Below are positions 1 to 6,714 of a stretch of 8,815 nt of DNA, in pieces. Location: contig JAAYKZ010000345.1 of NCBI GenBank assembly GCA_012522165.1, forward strand, positions 1-8,815. The letters are read 5' to 3'. This stretch comes from Clostridiales bacterium (lineage in GTDB: Bacteria > Bacillota > Clostridia > Caldicoprobacterales > UBA3941). Below the pieces are notes generated by a model that searched no databases, was not told the DNA's origin, and was given only the letters and a program-made list of their open reading frames with translations. The position numbers and the translations under genes were made by a program. Each line of letters opens with the position of its first letter. The first letter of the stretch is position 1.

Positions 1-75
1 CATACATGACATTTTATCAGAATAAATTCAATATGACATTATCATAGAATAACTACAATTAATTATTTTGTATGG

Positions 76-104
76 TTGCACCTTAAGGTGGAAAATCTTA
101 TAAT
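76..104 (+). promoter_or_regulatory. Sigma-A type promoter of the rnc operon
   Basis: A -35 box TTGCAC (76-81) and a perfect -10 box TATAAT (99-104) are separated by 17 bases, the ideal spacing. Transcription would start near 111, leaving a leader of about 39 bases before the rnc start codon. A second TATAAT (104-109) overlaps the first but would have a 22-base spacer, so the first is preferred. No strong promoter of this quality is seen inside the downstream block, so this probably drives rnc and the radical SAM gene, and possibly smc and ftsY. Confidence 0.75.
79..90. repeat. Perfect 12-base palindrome in the rnc promoter spacer
   Basis: CACCTTAAGGTG equals its own reverse complement. It overlaps the last three bases of the -35 box and fills most of the spacer before the -10 box. 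It has no loop and no T-run, so it is not a terminator. Its place is that of a repressor operator, but I do not recognise the motif as the site of a named regulator. Confidence 0.5.
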
Positions 105-135
105 ATAATAGATTTTAAGAGACATGCATTGCGTT

Positions 136-142
136 AAAGGAG
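136..142 (+). promoter_or_regulatory. Ribosome binding site that sets the rnc start
   Basis: AAAGGAG ends 7 bases before the ATG at 150 but only 4 bases before an in-frame TTG at 147. The spacing favours the ATG, so the longer TTG-initiated reading is rejected. Confidence 0.75.
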
Positions 143-149
143 AAGATTG

Positions 150-851
150 ATGACCAACATTTCAAAATACAATATAGATGAATTAGAGAGAAGAATAGGA
201 TACATTTTTAAAGACACCAATTTGTTGATCACAGCATTAACTCATAGCTCTTACGCGAATGAAAATCGGCATGGTATTTCTGATAATGAAAGGCTAGAGT
301 TTTTAGGAGATTCGGTACTAGAGTTGGTTATAGCTGATTATCTTTATGGAATGTTTGAGCAATACAAAGAAGGAGATCTAACAAAGATAAGGGCTAGCAT
401 AGTATCGGAAGGGTCTTTAGCGGAGATAGCACGAAGTATTGAGCTGGGAGAGTTTCTTTATTTAGGTAAGGGTGAAGCCAATACAGGAGGTAGAAATCGA
501 GACTCTATATTAGCTGATGCAGTAGAAGCTATTATAGGTGCTGTTTATCTTGAAGCTGGTATAAGTAAAGCTAGTGAGCTAATAATACATTTATTTACTC
601 CAATTATCAAAAAGAGTTTTGAGGGTAAAGGGTTTCAAGATTACAAAACCCAACTACAGGAAATCTTACAGAAAAATAGTGATAAGGGAATAAACTACCA
701 CGTTATTGAAGAGAAGGGTCCTGATCATAATAAAGAGTTTGTTGTAGAGGTACATCATAATGGTCAAGTTATAGGGACAGGCAAAGGTAAGAGTAAGAAA
801 GAAGCCGAACAACAAGCTGCCAAGGAGGCCTTAAAGAAAATCCATGGGTAA
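150..851 (+). CDS. rnc: Ribonuclease III
   Basis: This is the double-strand-specific endoribonuclease that processes rRNA precursors and other structured RNAs in the cytoplasm; it works as a homodimer and needs Mg2+. The 233-residue product has the usual length and two-domain layout. The N-terminal catalytic domain carries the signature NERLEFLGDSVL (46-57), with the acidic residues E50 and D54, and the second acidic cluster LADAVEAIIGA with D123 and E126. The C-terminal part (about 164-232) is a double-stranded RNA binding domain, with the basic, alanine-rich end GKSKKEAEQQAAKEAL. ATG at 150 is chosen over TTG at 147 because of the ribosome binding site spacing. The last 8 bases overlap the next gene, suggesting translational coupling. 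Nothing in the protein looks damaged or unusual. Confidence 0.97.
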   Translation: MTNISKYNIDELERRIGYIFKDTNLLITALTHSSYANENRHGISDNERLEFLGDSVLELVIADYLYGMFEQYKEGDLTKIRASIVSEGSLAEIARSIELGEFLYLGKGEANTGGRNRDSILADAVEAIIGAVYLEAGISKASELIIHLFTPIIKKSFEGKGFQDYKTQLQEILQKNSDKGINYHVIEEKGPDHNKEFVVEVHHNGQVIGTGKGKSKKEAEQQAAKEALKKIHG

Positions 852-1956
852 AGATGTAATAATATATCCTGTATTTGTTCCTATGATAGGATGCCCTCAT
901 CAATGTGCTTTTTGCAACCAGCGAAGCATAACCGGAAGATCTATAAACAATCTTATAGAGGATATAAAAAATCAAATTCAAACAATTATGGGTACAGCTG
1001 TAAAGAGGGAAGGATACAAGGAAATTGCTTTTTTCGGGGGCAGTTTTACTTGTCTTTCTATTGAGCTGCAAAACACTATTTTAGGATTAGCCCACCCCTA
1101 CTTAAAAGCTGGAATGGTTGATGGTATAAGGATTTCTACACGACCGGACTACATTTCAGATCCTATATTGGAAAATCTTCTAAAGAACGGTCTAACAACT
1201 ATTGAGCTAGGAATCCAATCTACTAATTCCCATGTTTTAGAAGCCAGCGAACGTGGGTATACATATGAAAAAATTTTACCTGACCTTTTGAATTTAAGAA
1301 ATTATCCTTTTAAAATAGGATACCAGATGATGATTGGTCTTCCTTATGATACACGTCTAAAATCCATTAATACAGCTTTGGATTTTGCGAAAATAAAACC
1401 TGACTTTGTCAGGATATATCCTACCTTAGTTGTCAAAGGTTCTAGCCTGGAAGAACTTTTTTATAAGGGGCAATATAGGCCCTTAACAATAGAAGAAGCT
1501 GTGGAATGGGTTAAGGATATCAAATCTATTTTTGAGTATCATGATATAGATATAATCCGAATTGGCTTACAATCCCAAGAAGGATTTGATAAAGGTCAAG
1601 ATCTTGTGGCAGGCCCCTATCATCCTGCCTTTGGAGAAATGGTAGAAAGCGCTATATATAGATCTTGGATGAAGGATATTTTACAAAGGATACTAGATTC
1701 AAAGATAGATATACCAGATAAAAGTATAACCTTTCAAGTTCATCCTTCACGCCTATCTCAAGCTATAGGACAGAAGAAGATTAATATAAAATTCTTACGC
1801 CACCAATTTCTAGATTATGAAATATCAATTAAGCCCAATAAAGATATTGATGAGCAAGAAATGGTCGTTATTATGGATGGAAATATAATACAAGAAAGTA
1901 GAAAAACATATATTGCACGAAGATATGAAGGAATTCTCAAAGAAATATGGAACTAG
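844..1956 (+). CDS. Elp3-like radical SAM protein of unknown substrate
   Basis: This 370-residue protein has the radical SAM iron-sulfur motif CPHQCAFC with C17, C21 and C24 (CX3CX2C). It also has GGSFT (65-69), which matches the SAM-contacting glycine motif, then ELGIQS, IGLPYDT, RIYPTLVVKGS and VAGPYHPAFGE. The RIYPTLV region resembles Elp3 (COG1243), but the C-terminal GNAT acetyltransferase domain of true Elp3 is absent and the cysteine spacing is the standard radical SAM one. Residues 299-330 contain AIGQKKINIKFLR followed by EISIK, which reads like a degenerate KH RNA-binding segment. The gene sits between rnc and smc, an order I associate with Clostridia. It starts inside the end of rnc; an AAGGAGG at 822-828 lies 15 bases before the ATG, rather far, so coupling to rnc translation is likely. 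A role in RNA modification is inferred from Elp3 relatedness and context, not shown. Confidence 0.85.
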   Translation: MGKDVIIYPVFVPMIGCPHQCAFCNQRSITGRSINNLIEDIKNQIQTIMGTAVKREGYKEIAFFGGSFTCLSIELQNTILGLAHPYLKAGMVDGIRISTRPDYISDPILENLLKNGLTTIELGIQSTNSHVLEASERGYTYEKILPDLLNLRNYPFKIGYQMMIGLPYDTRLKSINTALDFAKIKPDFVRIYPTLVVKGSSLEELFYKGQYRPLTIEEAVEWVKDIKSIFEYHDIDIIRIGLQSQEGFDKGQDLVAGPYHPAFGEMVESAIYRSWMKDILQRILDSKIDIPDKSITFQVHPSRLSQAIGQKKINIKFLRHQFLDYEISIKPNKDIDEQEMVVIMDGNIIQESRKTYIARRYEGILKEIWN

Positions 1957-1981
1957 ATGTTAGAGACATTTTATGTTAAAA

Positions 1982-2036
1982 TTGACAAGTATGATTGGAG
2001 TATACAGATAAGAATCAGTCAAACTTGCAATATAAT
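1982..2036 (+). promoter_or_regulatory. Possible weak promoter elements upstream of smc
   Basis: The 114-base gap before smc contains a perfect TTGACA (1982-1987) and a perfect TATAAT (2031-2036), but they are 43 bases apart and cannot form one promoter. TTGACA has no good -10 at 16-18 bases, and TATAAT has no good -35 at 16-18 bases. A weak internal promoter may exist here, most likely using TATAAT 2031-2036. No terminator hairpin is seen in the gap, so read-through from rnc is also possible. Confidence 0.3.
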
Positions 2037-2057
2037 ATGCTTGGTTGATTAAAACAA

Positions 2058-2063
2058 GAGGTG
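2058..2063 (+). promoter_or_regulatory. Ribosome binding site supporting the smc TTG start
   Basis: GAGGTG, complementary to the 3' end of 16S rRNA, ends 7 bases before TTG at 2071. The next in-frame ATG (2092) would remove the first beta strand of the ATPase head and has no comparable site, so TTG is the start. Confidence 0.75.
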
Positions 2064-2070
2064 TATAAAG

Positions 2071-5000
2071 TTGCTATTAAAGAAACTTGAAATGTATGGC
2101 TTTAAATCCTTTGCTGATAGGATTGAAATAGAGTTTGATAAAGGTATAACCGCTATAGTTGGGCCTAATGGTAGTGGTAAAAGCAATGTAGCTGATGCTA
2201 TAAGATGGGTTTTAGGTGAGCAGAGTGCCAAATCTCTAAGGGGCAGTAAAATGGAAGATATAATATTTTCCGGCACTCAACAGCGAAAGCCCTTAGGTTT
2301 TGCGGAAGTATCCTTAACCCTTGATAACTCAGGTCATACTCTGCCAGTAGACTTCACTGAGGTAACTATAACTAGAAGGCTTTTTAGGTCAGGTGAAAGT
2401 GAATATTACATAAATCGATCTTCATGTAGACTAAAAGATATTATAGAGCTATTTATGGATACTGGTGTAGGCAAAGAAGGTTATTCTATAATAGGACAAG
2501 GCAGAATTGAGGAGATATTAAGCACCCAACCTGAAAACAGGCGGCTAGTCTTTGAAGAAGCTGCAGGTATAGTTAAATACAAGACTAGAAAACAGGAAGC
2601 AGAGAGAAAACTTGAGAATACACATGAAAATATGGTACGTGTAGAGGATATTTTAAGGGAAATAGAAAATCAACTGGGACCTTTAGAAGAACAGAGTAGG
2701 ATAGCTAAAGAATATTTGAATTTACGGGACAAGCTGAAAATTTATGAACTTAATAGATTTATTGTTGATTATGATAGTCATAAGAAAAAGATAGATAAGA
2801 TAAGGGAAAGTGTTGCCCTATTAGAACAAGACATTAAAAACCATAGGCAAAGCATTATCGAACAAGAGGCTAAGGGCAATGAAATAAATGAACAGTTAAT
2901 TCAATTAGATAATGAAATTCAATCTATTCGGGATAATAGATATGGGACATTGAATGAAATTGAAAAACTAAAAGGCACCATACAAGTTATCCAGGAAAGA
3001 ATTGAACAGCTAGATAGAGAAAAAGTCAGGCTGGAACAAGAGCTGGAATGGGAAAGAGAGGCAATTGCTAGTAAGGAAAAGGAAAAGTCTAATGTTCTTG
3101 AAAAGTTAAATGAAAAAAAAGAACATCTAAATATTTCTCTTTCTAAGTCTGCTGAGTTAGAAACTAAGCTTAAAGAAATACATAAGCAGCTATCAGCTAG
3201 CCAGCTGGAAGCGCAGCAGAAAAAGGATAGGGTGATGGAGATATGGAAGGCTCTTTCTGAAGCTCAAAATAGTATAACTAAGTTCCAAACTTTAAAAAGT
3301 AATCTTGAAGAACAAAAGCGACAAGCTGACCAGCAGTTGGAAGAATTAAAGCAAACTAAAATAAATATTGTTTATGAATATGAAAATATAACTGAGAGCA
3401 TTAAAAATATTAGCCAAAAGATATTAGAAAAAAGTCAAGAAAAGACTATCCTAGAACAGGAAATGGTATCCCTGGAACAAGGGCTTAAGGATTTGGACTA
3501 TAAGCTTCAGCAACAAAATCAGCAACTTGAAGGAATGAAGTCAAGGTTAAACCTATTAGTAGAGATGTCCAATGCCTATGAAGGCTATCAGAAGAGCGTG
3601 AAGAATATTTTATTGGCATGTCGAAACAATTCCTCCATAAAGGAACGCGTATGTGGTGTAGTTGCAGAGCTTATAGAGGTGCCTAAGAAATATGAGGTGG
3701 CTATAGAAACAGCTTTAGGTTCAAGTCTTCAACATATAGTAACCTACAATGAACATGATGCTAAGTATATAATAGAATTTTTAAGGCAGAGAAATCTGGG
3801 GAGAGCTACCTTTTTACCCATATCCTCAATCAAAGGTAGGGATCTTTACAATCACGAGAAGGCAGTTCTATCTATGGAAGGATGCCTGGGAAGAGGAGTA
3901 GATCTGATAAAATTTGATGATAAATACAAAGAGATATTCAACAATCTATTAGGTAGGGTAGTTATTACAGAAAATCTAGATCAGGCTATAGAAATAGCTA
4001 GGAAATTCTCCTATTCCTTTAGGATTGTTACCCTAGAGGGCGATGTTATAAATTCTGGTGGTTCTATGACAGGAGGCAGCTTAAGTAAAAGAAGCACAGG
4101 AATTATTGGACGCAGCAGAGAAATAGATGAAATAAAGGGAAGCATTGCCAAGCTTACTGACAAGATGAAAGTTGGCATTGAAAAAAGAAAAGTTCAAATG
4201 GAAGAATATACCCAAATAAGAGAGGCGAGGAGAAGGCTATCCAATGAAATTCATGAATTGGAAATTAAAATAACTGCTCAAAAGGAACACCTCGAGGCAA
4301 TCCGTACACAGATAGAAAAAGGAGACATGGAAACCCAAAGACTTGAGCAAGCCAGAATAAAGTCGGATCAAGAAATAGAAGCATTGGTCCAATCCATTAA
4401 AGAGCAGGAAAATATAATCGCCAAACTTGAAATTCAAAATAAAAATGCTCAAACTCTAGTAGACAATACTGACTCTTCCATTGAAAGCATCAATAGAGAA
4501 AAAGCATCTGTTGATCAGGAAATTACAAACATAAAAATTAAAATAGCCGGTCTAGAACATGAGATTACCTCATTAGAAGAAAAACTAGATCAGCTAGATA
4601 GGGATATAGTGCATCATGGTAAAAATATAGAAAGTAAGTCCATCCAGATACAAGAGAATTCTAAATCTGCTCAAAAATATAAAGAGGAAATTACAGGGTC
4701 TAAAATAAAAATAGAAAACTTAGAGATCAAAGCAAGAGAAAAAGAAGCATTGCTAGATGAAAAGCAGTCTGTTAAAGAGAAGTTATCTAATAAAATAACC
4801 ATCATTGATAGAAGGATAAAAGAATTGACTGCAGTTATAGAAGATATAAGAACTCAAAAACACAGCATGGATGTACAGTTGTCTAGGGCAGAGGTGGAAA
4901 TAGAAAACATTCAGAACAATATATGGGATGAATATGAAGTATCTTATGCCCAGGCTTTAAAATATAGGGATGAGAATCTAACTATTTCTCAAATTAGAAA

Positions 5001-5643
5001 AGAGATTCAAAAAATAAAGCAAAGGATCAATGAACTTGGAAATATTAATATAAACGCTATAGAAGAATACAAGCAGGTAAAAGAGAGATATGATTTTCTC
5101 ACTAAGCAAAAAGACGATTTAGTCAAGGCAAAGGAAAATCTACAGGGTATAATAAAGGATATTACTTTAACCATGGAAAAAAAGTTTAAAGAGGAATTTA
5201 ACATTATCAACAAACATTTTAGTCGAGTCTTTTGCCAACTATTTGGAGGAGGCAGAGCAGAGCTTGTGCTGGAGGACACTGGCAATGTACTTACTTCAGG
5301 GATTGAAATAGTAGCTCAACCACCAGGCAAAAAACTCCAAAGTATTTCCCTATTGTCAGGTGGAGAAAAGACCCTTACTGCCATTTCCATTTTATTTGCT
5401 ATACTGGAGCACAAGCCAGCACCTTTTTGTGTGCTAGATGAGATTGATGCCGCCTTAGACGAGAGCAATGTTCAGAGTTTTGGACAGTATTTAAGAAAGT
5501 TTAGCGAGAAAACCCAATTTGTCCTGATAACCCATAGAAGAGGGACTATGGAAAATAGTGATGTTCTATATGGAGTAGCCATGGAAGAAAAGGGCGTTTC
5601 AAGAATGGTATCCGTTAGATTAGAGGATGAAATTGCAAGTTAA
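2071..5643 (+). CDS. smc: Chromosome segregation protein SMC
   Basis: SMC is the ATPase core of the bacterial condensin, which with ScpA and ScpB compacts and segregates the chromosome. The 1190 residues match a full-length Firmicutes SMC. In order: an N-terminal head half with Walker A GPNGSGKS (31-38, K37) and arginine finger R57 in SLRG; a long coiled coil (about 165-510); a hinge (about 520-675) ending in GGSMTGG (663-669); a return coiled coil (about 675-1030); and a C-terminal head half with signature motif LSGGEK (1095-1100), Walker B FCVLDEIDAALD with E1124, and the switch histidine H1155 in ITHRRGTM. All ATPase residues are present and the frame is unbroken, so the protein should be functional. 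It uses a TTG start, fixed by the ribosome binding site and the family's N-terminal sequence. scpA and scpB are not in the window. ftsY follows after 49 bases. Confidence 0.98.
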   Translation: MLLKKLEMYGFKSFADRIEIEFDKGITAIVGPNGSGKSNVADAIRWVLGEQSAKSLRGSKMEDIIFSGTQQRKPLGFAEVSLTLDNSGHTLPVDFTEVTITRRLFRSGESEYYINRSSCRLKDIIELFMDTGVGKEGYSIIGQGRIEEILSTQPENRRLVFEEAAGIVKYKTRKQEAERKLENTHENMVRVEDILREIENQLGPLEEQSRIAKEYLNLRDKLKIYELNRFIVDYDSHKKKIDKIRESVALLEQDIKNHRQSIIEQEAKGNEINEQLIQLDNEIQSIRDNRYGTLNEIEKLKGTIQVIQERIEQLDREKVRLEQELEWEREAIASKEKEKSNVLEKLNEKKEHLNISLSKSAELETKLKEIHKQLSASQLEAQQKKDRVMEIWKALSEAQNSITKFQTLKSNLEEQKRQADQQLEELKQTKINIVYEYENITESIKNISQKILEKSQEKTILEQEMVSLEQGLKDLDYKLQQQNQQLEGMKSRLNLLVEMSNAYEGYQKSVKNILLACRNNSSIKERVCGVVAELIEVPKKYEVAIETALGSSLQHIVTYNEHDAKYIIEFLRQRNLGRATFLPISSIKGRDLYNHEKAVLSMEGCLGRGVDLIKFDDKYKEIFNNLLGRVVITENLDQAIEIARKFSYSFRIVTLEGDVINSGGSMTGGSLSKRSTGIIGRSREIDEIKGSIAKLTDKMKVGIEKRKVQMEEYTQIREARRRLSNEIHELEIKITAQKEHLEAIRTQIEKGDMETQRLEQARIKSDQEIEALVQSIKEQENIIAKLEIQNKNAQTLVDNTDSSIESINREKASVDQEITNIKIKIAGLEHEITSLEEKLDQLDRDIVHHGKNIESKSIQIQENSKSAQKYKEEITGSKIKIENLEIKAREKEALLDEKQSVKEKLSNKITIIDRRIKELTAVIEDIRTQKHSMDVQLSRAEVEIENIQNNIWDEYEVSYAQALKYRDENLTISQIRKEIQKIKQRINELGNININAIEEYKQVKERYDFLTKQKDDLVKAKENLQGIIKDITLTMEKKFKEEFNIINKHFSRVFCQLFGGGRAELVLEDTGNVLTSGIEIVAQPPGKKLQSISLLSGGEKTLTAISILFAILEHKPAPFCVLDEIDAALDESNVQSFGQYLRKFSEKTQFVLITHRRGTMENSDVLYGVAMEEKGVSRMVSVRLEDEIAS

Positions 5644-5645
5644 AT

Positions 5646-5657
5646 GTTAATATTAAC
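5646..5657. repeat. Perfect 12-base AT-rich palindrome between smc and ftsY
   Basis: GTTAATATTAAC is its own reverse complement and begins 3 bases after the smc stop codon. It has no loop or T-run, so it is not a terminator. Its AT content makes chance occurrence plausible; a protein binding site is only a possibility. Confidence 0.25.
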
Positions 5658-5692
5658 CATATATTATACAGAAAGGAAGAGAACAAAGGAAT

Positions 5693-6628
5693 ATGGAAAA
5701 CAAAAAGGACAGAAAGAAAGGTTTCTTTTCAAGGCTAAAGGAAGGCTTAGATAAGGCCAGACAAGGGTTCACTGAGAGGGTAGATGAACTTATTAAGTAT
5801 TATCGTGAAATAGATGATGATTTTTTTGATGAGTTGGAAGAGATTCTTATCACTGCAGATGTGGGCGTCAATACAACCATGGAGATTGTGGATGAACTGC
5901 GGGATCAAGTAAAGGAAAAGAAGATAGGTGATGCTGAAAAAATTAGAAATTTATTAAAAGAAAAAATTACTACCATATTGGCTAGTGAAGAAGATTATGA
6001 TATAAAAACCCCTTCAGTTTTTTTGGTTGTAGGAGTTAATGGAGTCGGTAAGACCACAACCATAGGAAAACTTGCAAATTTATACAAAAATCAAGGTAAA
6101 AGTGTCTTAATGGCGGCGGGGGATACCTTCCGTGCTGCTGCAGCAGATCAATTGAAGATATGGGGAGAGCGAACAGGAGTACAGGTTATTTCCCAAAAGG
6201 AAGGATCTGATCCAGCAGCAGTTATATTTGATGCTGTACAAGCAGCCCGGTCTAGGAATATTGATATTTTATTATGTGATACTGCAGGTAGATTGCACAG
6301 CAAAAAAAATTTAATGATGGAGCTTGAGAAAATAAATAGGGTTATAGATAGAGAATATCCAGAGGCACATAAAGAGGTGTTACTAGTATTGGACGCCACC
6401 ACTGGCCAAAATGCTGTAGCTCAGGCTAAATTATTCAAAGAAGCGGTGGGAGTTACAGGCATTGTTCTCACCAAACTGGACGGTACTGCCAAGGGCGGTA
6501 TCATAATAGCGGTAAAATCTGAATTGGATGTGCCTATACGCTTTATAGGTGTTGGTGAGCAAGTTAATGATTTACAGCCCTTTGTACCTGAAGATTTTGT
6601 GAATGCCTTATTTGGCGATGACAAATAA
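5693..6628 (+). CDS. ftsY: Signal recognition particle receptor FtsY
   Basis: FtsY is the membrane-associated SRP GTPase receptor that docks ribosome-nascent chain-Ffh complexes to the Sec translocon. The 311-residue protein is a short Gram-positive form, lacking the long acidic A domain of E. coli FtsY. Residues 10-22 (GFFSRLKEGLDKA) form the amphipathic membrane-targeting helix before the N domain. The G domain has GVNGVGKT (114-121, K120), DTFRAAA (144-150), DTAGR (196-200), TKLDG (260-264) and GVGEQVNDL (286-294), all intact. ATG 5693 is the only sensible start: the frame upstream has no ATG, GTG or TTG back to the smc end. The purine-rich AAAGGAAGAG lies about 12 bases before it and AAAGGA only 2 bases before it, so initiation may be moderate. 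A terminator follows, making this the last gene of the block. Confidence 0.97.
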   Translation: MENKKDRKKGFFSRLKEGLDKARQGFTERVDELIKYYREIDDDFFDELEEILITADVGVNTTMEIVDELRDQVKEKKIGDAEKIRNLLKEKITTILASEEDYDIKTPSVFLVVGVNGVGKTTTIGKLANLYKNQGKSVLMAAGDTFRAAAADQLKIWGERTGVQVISQKEGSDPAAVIFDAVQAARSRNIDILLCDTAGRLHSKKNLMMELEKINRVIDREYPEAHKEVLLVLDATTGQNAVAQAKLFKEAVGVTGIVLTKLDGTAKGGIIIAVKSELDVPIRFIGVGEQVNDLQPFVPEDFVNALFGDDK

Positions 6629-6655
6629 ACTCATAATGGTGCTAATTTATAGTAG

Positions 6656-6686
6656 CCAGAAAAGCATCATCGCTTTTCTGGTTTTT
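6656..6686 (+). terminator. Rho-independent terminator after ftsY
   Basis: A perfect 10-base stem, CCAGAAAAGC (6656-6665) pairing with GCTTTTCTGG (6672-6681), encloses the loop ATCATC and is followed directly by TTTTT (6682-6686). It lies 27 bases after the ftsY stop codon and marks the end of the rnc-to-ftsY transcription unit. Confidence 0.9.
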
Positions 6687-6714
6687 AGATTTAATAATGT
6701 AAGGAGATCTAGCA

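Noticed and set aside
1..49. 3' end of an upstream acpP gene, expected before rnc in many Firmicutes
   Set aside because: All forward frames stop early in this stretch and the few residues before the stops do not resemble the end of acyl carrier protein.
147..149. In-frame TTG as the rnc start codon
   Set aside because: It lies only 4 bases from the AAAGGAG site, while the ATG at 150 has ideal 7-base spacing.
5633..5667. Promoter for ftsY using TTGCAA (5633-5638) and TATTAT (5662-5667)
   Set aside because: The spacer would be 23 bases, far from the workable 16-18.
6687..6714. T-box or other amino acid sensing leader before brnQ
   Set aside because: The gap after the terminator is 28 bases, much too short, and no specifier or T-box sequence is present.
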